This document shows positions 1 through 9,721 of a DNA stretch of 64,000 nucleotides, piece by piece. Source of the stretch: Trichostrongylus colubriformis (lineage: Eukaryota; Nematoda; Chromadorea; Rhabditida; Trichostrongylidae); assembly GCA_963978905.1 (NCBI GenBank), contig OZ022261.1, forward strand, positions 37,094,130 to 37,158,129, given 5' to 3'. The position numbers and the translations under genes are program-made. The notes beneath the pieces were generated by a model. The model did not search any database. It was not told where the DNA came from and saw only the letters and a list, made by a program, of their open reading frames with translations. Every line of letters begins with the position of its first letter. The stretch's first letter is position 1.

Positions 1-1
1 T

Positions 2-3000
2 TGGGCAATCTTTGACACGATGGTTCACAGAAACACCACATTGAACACGATCGAAAAAATGGTCCTTCTCAAAGATAGTCTTACAGGGAAGGCAGCTAAG
101 ACAGTGAAAGGTATAAAGCTAGTTCCACAAAACTATCAGTGGATGATTGATCTTTTGAGAAAGAAGTATGGCAATGTCACCAATGCTAGAGCACATGTCA
201 TCAAAAGGTTAGCAGAACTTGAACCTGCAAAAAGCAACATTGTCTCTTGCGAACACGTGTTTGACGAAATTCGTTCCCTCGTGAATGAAATGGTCTCTAC
301 GGGATACAACATCCTAGGAGTTCACGATCCCATGTGGACTGAAAACATCCTCCAGAAGTTACCGCGGAACATCGTAGAGGAATTTCTGAAAGAACACCGA
401 GATACGGAATCGTGTTCCATAGGACAGACCTTGGATTATCTCGAGGAACTTATTGCACGTTACAGGTACATTTCGCAGCGACTGAGTACTGCCAGACCGG
501 ACCAAAAACAGGTCATGAAAGACCCAGTGCGACGAGAGAGGGTAGTCTCTGCATCAAATCCATGTGCATTCTGTAAAAAGACAAACCACAAGTCATTCCA
601 ATGTCGCACCGTCGCGGAACCCAGCGCTCGTAGACAAGTTGTTATGGAAAACAATTTATGTTGGAAATGTTTCTCGAGCGAACACAAGAGTAACGAATGC
701 AGACGATCAAATTGTCCACACTGCGGCAGACTTCACGACGGTTCGCTCTGCACAAGAAACGCGCCAGTACCAGAAACGCCACAGGCTAGTAGCAATAAGC
801 AACGGCGACCGAGGGTGACACAAAACCTTACTAATGCAAGCGCGTCATGCTCAACGCTGCCTCCAATATGGCCTTCCTACACCCAAAACGAGGTGCAGCC
901 TCAGGAGAGCTCTTCAATGCCAGAACAGCGGCTCAGTGCCACTTCACCTTCCGCGTTACTATATACCCACATGACTAACACGGCACAGAGGTTGACTTCA
1001 ACACAAATAGTGCTCATGACAGTAGAGGCGTTAGTGTTCAGCGAAAGAACAAGGTCATACCTACGAGCACTGCTATTCTTCGATACCGGAGCCCATGTGA
1101 GCTTGGTAGAAGAACACGTGGCAGACTCCCTAGCACTCCCGGTCCTCCATTCTGAACAGTGTACTTTATCCGGTATTGGAGGAACGGTAGACACCTTTGT
1201 CTCCCATAGTGTTCAAATGAAAATCCTGAGCGCTCACGGCAAAGAACTACAGATCCCCTTACGGACAAAGCCAACACTGGTCGAGGGATTTCCATCAGTG
1301 CTCCTCACTGAGAAAGACCTCCTTTTCATGGAGGAAAACGACATATGCCTTTCGAACAGTCGGTTGCGAGGAGAAATGCAGAAACCTCACATTCTCATCG
1401 GAATCGATTTATTCAGTTCTCTCGTCTTGGAGCATGTCCCACCTATTGTAATGCCATCAGGTCTGCGTGTAGCCAAGACAGTGTTTGGACTAGCAGCATA
1501 TGGTCGTGGGAGCATTGATTCCAAGGTTTCGAGCTCTCCAATCATTCAGTCGTGCAACACCATCGTAAACGAATGCACCCCAGATTCGGAGAAGATAAAA
1601 CTACTCTTCGAATTGGAAAGTTTGGGTATCTCTACGAGAGAAGGAGCTCAAGATGATAGTACATGCGCCTACCGATCGAAGTATGCAAAGTCGATCCGTT
1701 TCGAGGAGAATCATGTCGTCGCACCGTTTCCTCTAAAGGAAAACATCTCGGAGTTGACGGACAACCGTAAGTTAGCTCTGAACCGATTAGTAGCGCTGAC
1801 TAAACATTTGAACGCGTTCCCAGAACAGAAGAAATGGTATGCAGAAATCCTGGACCAATACTCGAAAGACGACGTCATCGAAGAAGTAGTGGACGGGGTT
1901 CCTGACTCCGTCGGGACATACTACATGCCACACTCAGGTGTGTGGAAGGAAAATAAAACCACCCCACTTCGTATCGTTTTCGACGCTTCCTCTCGTCAAC
2001 GGGGACACTTATCGTTGAACGATGTTCTCTATACAGGAGCTTCGTTTGTAAACAAAATACACGATATCCTAGTAGCTAGTCGCCAGCCACGTATTATTTT
2101 GATAGCGGATATTCAAGCAGCATTCACGCAGGTACGCATACAGGAGAATCATCGAGACCTATGCCGATTTTTGTGGCTGCGTGATACGAGTAAACCACCT
2201 ACGATCGACAACGTGGTGGAGTTTCGCTGGAAACGAGTACCTTTTGGAACTACAGCATCGCCGAGTATTTTGAACATGGTCATATCCGCACACCTTCACA
2301 GGGTCGGTACTCCACTGGCTCACGAGATAATGCGATATCTTTACGTTGATAACGTCTTAATGACAGCATCCACTGAAGAAGAGGCAATTGCGAAGTACCG
2401 AGAATCGAAAGAGCTTTTCGCAGCAATCGGGATGAACCTTAGATCTTTCGTTAGCAATTCCAGCGCCGTCAATTCGCAGTTGGCTGAAAGCGATAAAGCA
2501 CCCTTTGGGCCCATGAAATTACTTGGAGTAAGTTACAATCCGGTCACAGACACTTTTTCCTTCTCCACCAATGAAGCTAGTGATGTTTACGTGAAACGAG
2601 ACGCCCTAAGGAATCTCCATTCGATATATGATCCGATAGGATTTGGCGGACCTCTTCTGATCAAACAAAAATGCCTGCTTCGGTCCATTTTCGAAACTAC
2701 AAAGGAGTGGATAGCCCCTATTGAAAGGAAATTGGCACAAGAGTGGACCACCACCGCAGAAAAGGTGAACAATGCCCGCATCGAAGTTCCAAGGATGATG
2801 TTCCCTTATACACACACTACTACTTCAACCCAGTTGTGGATCTTCGCCGATGCCAGTAGTCAAGCCATGGCCGTGTGTGCATTCATGGAACGTGAATCTG
2901 AAGCAGTTTCTACACTGCTGAGTGGCAAAACGAAACTAGCTCCTCGGAAACGTTTGCTGTCCATACCGAGACTCGAATTACTGGCAATGTTGCTGGCACT

Positions 3001-5281
3001 ACGCCTAGCCGAAGCTATCGCCTCGGCACTTCCTTCGGGACCTACTCAGATCAATATAGTCAGCGACAGTTTTATAGCCCTAAACTGGGTCCGTACATCA
3101 AGAAGGCTTCCCCTCTTTGTCACTAATCAGAGAGACCGCATAAGGACCATCATTAATAAACTTACATCGCTGGGACAGAAAGTGGAACTTTTCCATGTAC
3201 CTGGTGAGAAAAACCCGGCAGATGCGGGCACCCGAGGAGTGAGCGCTGCTCAGCTCCCCTCAATGGACTGGATCAGAGGCCCCCAGTGGCTACTTTCAGA
3301 GAGAACAGCGCCAACGAACATCGAATGCATCGACTTTCTCCCCTTGGATACTGCTCATGAGGAGGAAATAGTATGCGCTCCAGCAACAGAAGTTGAAGAA
3401 AAAGATGTGCCTGAAAATTTAGTGGACCTACAAAGGTTCAGTAGTCTGTCGAAAGCCGCGAGAGTTACAGCATACGTGGCAAAGTTTATACAACGACTGG
3501 CTGAGCGAATGAATAGAAACAAAGGTCGCAACTTGCAACTTCGTAACGTGTCTCAGTTCGATATAGACCCATATATCACAGCAAAAGACATAGAACTCGC
3601 GGAAAAGATGATATTCATGTGTGAACACAAAGGAATCAGCTTGAAGGAGTTGCAAACTCGTAATAAGGGTAAGAACATCTTCCGAGACGATCAGGGAATT
3701 ATCCGTTGTGCTTCCAGATTGGAGAATGCTCATCTACCCTTCGATACGCGCAATCCGATTTACGTGCCAGCACAGTCGGAGCTTATGAAGCTGATTCTTT
3801 CAGAGCTACATAGAAACAATACACACTGTGGGAAGAACCATCTACTCACGATAGCGCGACAACGCTTTTGGTTGTCGCGCCCCTCCAGACAAGCACGACG
3901 TATACTCAACCAGTGCTCGATTTGCCGCCGAGCACAAAGCCTTCCGTTTAGACTACCGGATATGGGCCCGCTGCCTCCGGACCGCGTTCGACGGGCGAGA
4001 CCATTCGAACACACAGGTTGTGATCTCCTCGGACCATACTCCATGAAAGACAATGCGAAAGCCTACGTGTGCCTATACACATGTCTCCTTACACGAGCGA
4101 TCCATCTTGAACTTGTTGAGAACCTGTCAGCTACCGCATTTGTTAACAGTTTCATTCGATTTACGGCCCGTAGAGGGGTACCCAAGCTTGTTCGTACCGA
4201 TTGTGGCAGCAACTTCACGCTCGGTAAGAAGGTCATCGATTCGTATTTTGAGCACCTCCCTGCGCATGACAAGTCGCTCCACACATACTGCGCCGAAAAC
4301 AAGATCACATGGATTTTCAACCCTCCCGGTGCCCCTTGGATGGGAGGCGTGTGGGAGCGGTTGGTTGGATCGGTTAAAATTGCATACCAAAAAAGTGTGG
4401 GTCGGAAAAAATTGTCATTTGCAGAAATGACCACAGCCATCGCTCGAATAGAAGCCATCCTCAACACTAGACCCTTAACAGCGGTGAACACATCAGATAT
4501 CGATGCCATTCCACTGCGACCTGTAGATTTCCTCCAAGGAAATTTGGAATTTTCGCTTCCAACATGTCGAGAAATCGATAGTGATGATGACTCAACCTAT
4601 GACGAGGACGGGTTACGGACAGTCTCACAAGCAAGAGAAGCCTTACGTTTTTCTGAGAAAATCGCCGACAAGTTTTGGTATATATGGAACACCGAATATT
4701 TGACACTGTTGAGAGACACGCATAAAAGGCTATTTAAAATAGGGCGAGTCAACACAAGATCGATCCCGGAAGAAGGTGAAATTGTTCTACTAGAACATGA
4801 CATGATCCCGCGCGGACACTGGCCGATGGGTAGAGTAGTTGAATTGCTACCAAGCGCAGATGGGAAGATCCGCTCTGCCAAGGTAAAAATTCCACACAGA
4901 TCAATACCAGTCCAACGTCCAATAAACAAGCTCTATCCATTAGAAATCAGAGCAACACTGCCACGGGGTGAGGAAAAAACGCCAGCAGCTGATGGAGAGA
5001 CCGAAGGCACAGTGCCATCAACGGCACTCACTGCGCCTCCTCGCACGCGACCAATTCTGCCACGAGCCGCAAAAACGAAAGCATACGAAGCACTGCCACA
5101 AAAAACAGCGAGAACGCTTCCGCGAGTGTCCAGAGAACGAACAGTCCACGAAGGCACAAAGTGTTCATGTGAAAGAGAGCTCGAAAAAGCGCGAAGCGCA
5201 CGGGCAAAAAAACATGGCGACCTTACTCTTACTGACGGTACTCATGATATGTCCAGCGCTCACCTTGCAGGAACCCATTAG
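2..5281 (+). CDS. BEL/Pao Gag-Pol polyprotein (5' partial)
   Basis: The frame is open to the window edge, so the Met at 20 is probably not the start. Numbering from that Met gives these landmarks. Residues 1-160 are a DUF1759-like Gag core. Three CX2CX4HX4C knuckles lie at about 182-245. A retropepsin motif FFDTGAH is near 353. Reverse transcriptase has YVDN near 773, where YVDD is the usual motif. RNase H begins near 940 (FADAS). The integrase HHCC region is at about 1264-1305, with core Asp at GCDLLGPY (about 1333) and at TDCGSNF (about 1393) and a Glu in WERLVG (about 1450). A DUF5641-like C-terminal domain is at about 1585-1625. No internal stop is present, so the ORF is recent or maintained. 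The last 314 nt overlap the env frame. The product would be the structural and enzymatic polyprotein of the element. Confidence 0.9.
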   Translation, partial: WAIFDTMVHRNTTLNTIEKMVLLKDSLTGKAAKTVKGIKLVPQNYQWMIDLLRKKYGNVTNARAHVIKRLAELEPAKSNIVSCEHVFDEIRSLVNEMVSTGYNILGVHDPMWTENILQKLPRNIVEEFLKEHRDTESCSIGQTLDYLEELIARYRYISQRLSTARPDQKQVMKDPVRRERVVSASNPCAFCKKTNHKSFQCRTVAEPSARRQVVMENNLCWKCFSSEHKSNECRRSNCPHCGRLHDGSLCTRNAPVPETPQASSNKQRRPRVTQNLTNASASCSTLPPIWPSYTQNEVQPQESSSMPEQRLSATSPSALLYTHMTNTAQRLTSTQIVLMTVEALVFSERTRSYLRALLFFDTGAHVSLVEEHVADSLALPVLHSEQCTLSGIGGTVDTFVSHSVQMKILSAHGKELQIPLRTKPTLVEGFPSVLLTEKDLLFMEENDICLSNSRLRGEMQKPHILIGIDLFSSLVLEHVPPIVMPSGLRVAKTVFGLAAYGRGSIDSKVSSSPIIQSCNTIVNECTPDSEKIKLLFELESLGISTREGAQDDSTCAYRSKYAKSIRFEENHVVAPFPLKENISELTDNRKLALNRLVALTKHLNAFPEQKKWYAEILDQYSKDDVIEEVVDGVPDSVGTYYMPHSGVWKENKTTPLRIVFDASSRQRGHLSLNDVLYTGASFVNKIHDILVASRQPRIILIADIQAAFTQVRIQENHRDLCRFLWLRDTSKPPTIDNVVEFRWKRVPFGTTASPSILNMVISAHLHRVGTPLAHEIMRYLYVDNVLMTASTEEEAIAKYRESKELFAAIGMNLRSFVSNSSAVNSQLAESDKAPFGPMKLLGVSYNPVTDTFSFSTNEASDVYVKRDALRNLHSIYDPIGFGGPLLIKQKCLLRSIFETTKEWIAPIERKLAQEWTTTAEKVNNARIEVPRMMFPYTHTTTSTQLWIFADASSQAMAVCAFMERESEAVSTLLSGKTKLAPRKRLLSIPRLELLAMLLALRLAEAIASALPSGPTQINIVSDSFIALNWVRTSRRLPLFVTNQRDRIRTIINKLTSLGQKVELFHVPGEKNPADAGTRGVSAAQLPSMDWIRGPQWLLSERTAPTNIECIDFLPLDTAHEEEIVCAPATEVEEKDVPENLVDLQRFSSLSKAARVTAYVAKFIQRLAERMNRNKGRNLQLRNVSQFDIDPYITAKDIELAEKMIFMCEHKGISLKELQTRNKGKNIFRDDQGIIRCASRLENAHLPFDTRNPIYVPAQSELMKLILSELHRNNTHCGKNHLLTIARQRFWLSRPSRQARRILNQCSICRRAQSLPFRLPDMGPLPPDRVRRARPFEHTGCDLLGPYSMKDNAKAYVCLYTCLLTRAIHLELVENLSATAFVNSFIRFTARRGVPKLVRTDCGSNFTLGKKVIDSYFEHLPAHDKSLHTYCAENKITWIFNPPGAPWMGGVWERLVGSVKIAYQKSVGRKKLSFAEMTTAIARIEAILNTRPLTAVNTSDIDAIPLRPVDFLQGNLEFSLPTCREIDSDDDSTYDEDGLRTVSQAREALRFSEKIADKFWYIWNTEYLTLLRDTHKRLFKIGRVNTRSIPEEGEIVLLEHDMIPRGHWPMGRVVELLPSADGKIRSAKVKIPHRSIPVQRPINKLYPLEIRATLPRGEEKTPAADGETEGTVPSTALTAPPRTRPILPRAAKTKAYEALPQKTARTLPRVSRERTVHEGTKCSCERELEKARSARAKKHGDLTLTDGTHDMSSAHLAGTH

Positions 5282-7412
5282 TTGCTCAAATAGCTCCGTA
5301 ATTATTTGGCCACCGCAATCCGCTTTTAAACTGTGCTTTGACAGTACGTGCAAGCGTTTTGGCGAACAGACGAAACCGCTGCAATACAGGCTGCCTCCGT
5401 CCCCCACTGATTCCGCCATAAAGGTAACGATGCGACACAGGGACGGGACGGAAACACGATTTTGTCGATCGACTGCTTTTTGTGATCATGCCTCAAGATT
5501 TCTATCAAAGCGATTAGTTGCTAATCCACACTGTTGGCCCACAGGAGCACTCATAACCTCGGGAATCATTCTGTACTTCTTTGCAAGTATACTCGTTATG
5601 GCAGTATGGTTCATTCGCGACCGGGTCAAGAAGAGAAGGGCTGCTGTAGCAGAGTTAAGTCCCCCACCGAACAGCGAATCCATTGAGCTTTCTGTCTTGA
5701 ACCCAACTAACCAGCCTGCACCGTTTTCGTTAAGTTCGTTTTCTCCAGCGATTCTTCGACCTGTGCCTATCACAGCGGTTATAGCCTTGTGCCTAATAAC
5801 TGGAGTTCATTCATGTCAAAACGGATTCATTCGCCACTCAATAGAATTGACTTGCACGGATCACCACGAGTGTAATTACGGATACAGGGACGAGATACTG
5901 TTCAATAGGGTTCAGTCGAGTCTATGCATTCAATTACGCCACTCAAATACGAGTGTGGGGTTCATAAAACTTCAAAGACAGCCACTAAAATTGGAGTGCT
6001 CTAAACTGTCATGGTTTTGGACGAGAGTGACGCAACAGCAAGTTCGCTACGTGACACGCTGCCGAGGAATGGGCTCATGTACAGGCAATACATGCGAATC
6101 ATTAGAGCCCAAAAGCGTAATTCCTGAACTGAACAGCTCCTCAATATATCCAGGATACTCCGCATGTTCAGTCCAATGTAGTGGGTTCAATTGCATTTGT
6201 GCGATTCCTGTACGGCCCTGCACATTCTACCGGGTTATCCATATTCCCATATCATCGAACGTGTACGAAATATTCGAGTGCACAGCGTGGGATCCCATCA
6301 TCACAGTTGACGTTACTATCCGCGTATACGACAAACAACGAACAGGAAGGCTCAAATTATTGCCATACAGTACGGCTTCATTTGGAAATTTCAACTTCAC
6401 GGTGATTTCTGTACAGAACATGCAACCGCATCATCACCGATTTGTGCAGACTACAGGAGAGACAATCGCGCTTCCTCCTGATTTCATCTTTCCGGTAATC
6501 TGCTCAAGCGAGGAACAGGCACGATCACAATTCTCTTCCTGCATGAATGCTCATTTTTGTGACTGTGATGTGAGTGGAAATAGACCAAGGTGTCATTGTC
6601 CGCACAACAACCTGTCACAACTACGCAGGAACCCTGACTACGTTCTTCCGATCTACAAACCACGCGTCACGCTCTTGGGTGTGAATGGCTCCGTCGAGTC
6701 AGAGACTACCGAAGATGAATTCACAGTGGCGATCTCCTCTACCCTCGACCTCGATAAGGCCACACTCAGCATAAGCGAACCCTGTGTTTTGAACATCGGG
6801 CCGTTACAAGGTTGCTATAGCTGCACTGAAGGTAGCCAAGCCTCAGTATCCTGTTTCACGCTTTCGAGCTCATGGACAACAATCAAATGCGACAGATACG
6901 TTTTCTCAGTGGAATGCAATCCACACAATAAGAGCACACTTCTGCACTTGCCATTTAATGATGCAGTAGTCGACCACGAATGTTACACCACATGTGGAGG
7001 AAAAAACGTGTCGGCTAGGCTTCAAGGCATACTGTACTACCATCCCCACGCAGATTTCTCGAGCATCGCGCTGGTCAATACGTCGGAGGTCTTGCCCCAA
7101 CTCGACTGGTTCGACGAGTTCAGTCTACCGGACCTTTCACCACTATGGGTAGTAGCAGTCGGTCATTGGAAGTCGACCCTATTCATTTTAGGTGCTGTAG
7201 TTTCGGTGTTGGTCCCAACCTACTTCCTCGGACCGATTGCCATACTGCTCCTTTTCAAAGGGTTATGGCTCGTGCTGAAGAAGGTATTCACCATAGCGCT
7301 CACAGCAGCACGGTCTCTTGGAAAGCTCGGTGACCTCAGAAGTACGGACGATACGGGCGCCGCTCTTCCATCCTCCGGACCGCAGATGCACCACTGCGCC
7401 ACTCGACTGTGA
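5214..7412 (+). CDS. env-like glycoprotein of the BEL element (phlebovirus Gn/Gc-like)
   Basis: The open frame begins upstream at 4968, but the first 82 residues are basic and overlap the end of pol. The Met at 5214 is followed at once by a good signal peptide, so I take it as the likely start (732 aa). From that Met there is a short Cys-containing ectodomain, a membrane segment at about 111-133 with a KKRR stop-transfer tail, a second hydrophobic stretch at about 184-201 that could act as an internal signal, a large Cys-rich ectodomain, and a C-terminal membrane segment at about 655-685. The Cys cluster CSVQCSGFNCIC (about 317-330) resembles the phlebovirus G2 (Gc) fusion-protein family. Nematode Cer-type BEL elements are known to carry such envelopes. 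The layout suggests a two-subunit precursor cut near residue 200. Whether it is expressed cannot be told from sequence. Confidence 0.75.
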   Translation: MATLLLLTVLMICPALTLQEPISCSNSSVIIWPPQSAFKLCFDSTCKRFGEQTKPLQYRLPPSPTDSAIKVTMRHRDGTETRFCRSTAFCDHASRFLSKRLVANPHCWPTGALITSGIILYFFASILVMAVWFIRDRVKKRRAAVAELSPPPNSESIELSVLNPTNQPAPFSLSSFSPAILRPVPITAVIALCLITGVHSCQNGFIRHSIELTCTDHHECNYGYRDEILFNRVQSSLCIQLRHSNTSVGFIKLQRQPLKLECSKLSWFWTRVTQQQVRYVTRCRGMGSCTGNTCESLEPKSVIPELNSSSIYPGYSACSVQCSGFNCICAIPVRPCTFYRVIHIPISSNVYEIFECTAWDPIITVDVTIRVYDKQRTGRLKLLPYSTASFGNFNFTVISVQNMQPHHHRFVQTTGETIALPPDFIFPVICSSEEQARSQFSSCMNAHFCDCDVSGNRPRCHCPHNNLSQLRRNPDYVLPIYKPRVTLLGVNGSVESETTEDEFTVAISSTLDLDKATLSISEPCVLNIGPLQGCYSCTEGSQASVSCFTLSSSWTTIKCDRYVFSVECNPHNKSTLLHLPFNDAVVDHECYTTCGGKNVSARLQGILYYHPHADFSSIALVNTSEVLPQLDWFDEFSLPDLSPLWVVAVGHWKSTLFILGAVVSVLVPTYFLGPIAILLLFKGLWLVLKKVFTIALTAARSLGKLGDLRSTDDTGAALPSSGPQMHHCATRL

Positions 7413-7501
7413 AAAGGAACATTGCCACCTGGCATAGCTTTTGCTTGTAGCTGTTTTTGTTTCAGACGTCAGACCTTTAAGCAGGGCCCATTCGCATCTG
7501 T

Positions 7502-7918
7502 ATGGCCGACGACATCGACCGCGAAATTCAACTGATGGAGCTGGAACATCGTGCTTCCATGGAATCGCTCACCGAAACCGTTTGTCGCATTTCTAATCGG
7601 CTGGAAGCGGTCTTTGTTAAGGTGTCCCAAATTCAAGATGACATCCATGTGCTGATGGAGCGTACCGCTCCCACGTCGAATTGTGTATTCTGTCCTGTCG
7701 GTGAAAATCCCGACAACCACCACACAGCCCGCTGTCACCGCCATCCTGACACGGTTTCGAGGGCCATGCGAGCATCCGAACTGCACTTATGCGGACGATG
7801 TTTGCGTCCTGATCACGGTGGAAACTGCAATGTAACTTGCTCTTTTTGCCGTGGCGGACACAACGCCGTCCTATGCTCGCAGAGGTCTGCAGCACCATCC
7901 AAACGCCGTCATCTCTGA
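7502..7918 (+). CDS. small zinc-knuckle ORF downstream of env (Gag nucleocapsid-like)
   Basis: This is a 138-aa ORF. The N-terminal half (about residues 1-55) is acidic and helical with a coiled-coil look. The C-terminal half has three Cys/His clusters: C-X2-C-X9-H-X4-C, then CX2CX4HX4C (CGRCLRPDHGGNC), then CX2CX4HX4C (CSFCRGGHNAVLC), and a basic tail. Order and spacing resemble the three knuckles in the Gag part of the large ORF of the same element, so it may be a duplicated or captured nucleocapsid module. A strong splice acceptor (tttttgtttcag, ending at 7465) lies 36 nt upstream of the ATG, which would allow expression as a spliced or trans-spliced mRNA. Its function is unknown; nucleic-acid binding is an inference from the knuckles. 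Confidence 0.6.
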   Translation: MADDIDREIQLMELEHRASMESLTETVCRISNRLEAVFVKVSQIQDDIHVLMERTAPTSNCVFCPVGENPDNHHTARCHRHPDTVSRAMRASELHLCGRCLRPDHGGNCNVTCSFCRGGHNAVLCSQRSAAPSKRRHL

Positions 7919-8760
7919 TCGCCAATGGATTCCGGTTCTGTATATTCTGACCCTATTTTGCTCCAGCCACCTACTGTCGACGCCGTCTCCATTTCTTTGC
8001 CCCCTCCCTCTCGCCTCTTCCACTTTCCTCCCCCCATCAGTACTCCTACCAGCATCTGCGTCCATAATACCTGATCACCGTCGACGTTTCAACCTTCGCT
8101 AGTATTCTCCTCACATGTCTTCCTCCCCGTCGCCAGCCCGATATCTACCTTCGATCGACTCAGTACTACTACTCTTCCAAATGGGTCTTCTCGAGTCCTG
8201 TCTATCCACCGCTCAACCTCTGCTGTTATTCTGCTTTATCTATCGTATGATGGTCACGCGTTACGACCCGAATGCCAGAGGAAGCTCAGTTCTGCTCGAG
8301 TCAACCACTTCTACGACGAGTCGGCTATGCGAGCGTGACCGAAGCGAAGCGAGAAGATCGACATACCAGCTTGGTGATCGGTATTTGTAGATTCCTCTTA
8401 CTGCATCATTATTCTCGGTTGATTGTGGTGACAAATAGATAATGTTCCTTACGCACATTTAATTTGGTTGCATTTATTTGGTTGCATTTTAATCCTACTC
8501 TAGTTAGTTTTCATGTATGACGGCATCCTGTGACATGATTATCAGTGAATTGTTTTATGTTCGGCGCCGCGCGGAGTGTCGCGGCCAACGCGACCCTTCA
8601 TCAGCCTCCTCGCGGCGCCCCGCCTCCTTATGCTTGGCTTTTCTGCTCATGTAGTTACCGCGATCGGCGGTCAATAAATCGGCTTGTCATTCCCACTGAA
8701 CCGCATCGTATCATCGTAAAAGTGCCGAAGCTGGCACATATAGTACAAACCTAAGCATAA
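7919..8760 (+). other. 3' non-coding region of the BEL element, probable 3' LTR
   Basis: No coding frame is supported here. The stretch 7940-8100 is pyrimidine-rich, a GC-rich block spans 8555-8640, and AATAAA occurs at about 8670. I could not find a convincing polypurine tract or a TG...CA boundary. Confidence 0.4.
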
Positions 8761-9719
8761 ATTAGACACAAGTGAAATTGGAGTAAAGGTGATCTGATTT
8801 TGCCACTTCGCGATTCCGCGATTGCGATGTCGCAATAGCGCGTGCGTAACTACGGAATCGCAAAAACACACAATCGCGAAATCTGACCTCTCCGGAACAG
8901 GATGGCCGAATATTTCTAGCGACGTGATTGCACTGGATGATGCGCGGGAATTTAAAATATGTGAGCGAATTGTGTCTGTGGAAGCATCTTGGGAAATTAT
9001 CACCATCCTAACTAATGATGTGTAGCATTAGGTTTGGGTTTAGGGGCAACCACTAAAATATTTTCTCTGTACCGCTCTTTGCTGTGAACCACTGCTACTC
9101 AACTACTGAGTTATAGCTGATGTTTGGAGAACGTAAATGTAAGTCCACATGTAAAACGGGATTTTCTAGTTGTTACAATATGCAGTCTGATCCTGAATTT
9201 TTTTTTCAATTTCATATTGCATAGCCAGCCTCGGGAGCAGCAACACGAGTCAGCCGTTGCAACCTTCCAGTCACACTCAATTCTCTCAATTCTACTATGC
9301 ATTACTAATGAGGTCATCATTTCGTTGAACGCCTTGCGGTGCCGAATCCATCACGTCGGGGTAATAGCAAAAGGAGAGATGGATTCGAAATGGAAAGTCG
9401 TGTTTCGGAATGAAGTCTGTACCGCCGAGCATGCCCGCTTGTGTGTGCTCAACGACCTTGTCGATCTTAATTTCCTTGGTTTATCGTCGTCAGTGTTTCA
9501 TAGCGAGTCAATGTGCCTCCTCGCCACCCCATCGTTTCGTCTCATCAATCGTCGTCCTCCAATGCTAATACCTGGCCTCATTTTGAGCGATTTTTCCCTC
9601 AAATACCATGTAACTTGTTCGCGCACTTAGTCATACACCCACACGAACATTCCATCATAGAACTCTGTTACTTCTTTCTCGAACCGACCCACACGCCTGG
9701 CTCGTAGCTTAGCACCAAG
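8761..9719. other. intergenic, nothing recognised
   Basis: There is no ORF with recognisable motifs. A short stretch at 8807-8885 repeats the string cgcgatt several times on both strands. The 168-aa ORF at 9124-9630 shows no family features and is probably fortuitous. Confidence 0.4.
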
Positions 9720-9721
9720 TA

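Larger units (their letters stand above)
1..8760 (+). mobile_element. BEL/Pao LTR retrotransposon with env, truncated at left edge
   Basis: The region reads as one retroelement on the + strand: Gag zinc knuckles, protease, reverse transcriptase, RNase H and integrase in one ORF, then an overlapping env-like ORF, then a small zinc-knuckle ORF. The domain order PR-RT-RH-IN with the DUF1759/DUF1758-like Gag and protease is typical of BEL/Pao. The 5' LTR, primer-binding site and Gag N-terminus lie outside the window. The 3' boundary is uncertain: an AATAAA at about 8670 in a GC-rich stretch (8555-8690) suggests the 3' LTR lies around 8.4-8.75 kb, but without the 5' copy the LTR cannot be delimited. 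Confidence 0.85.
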
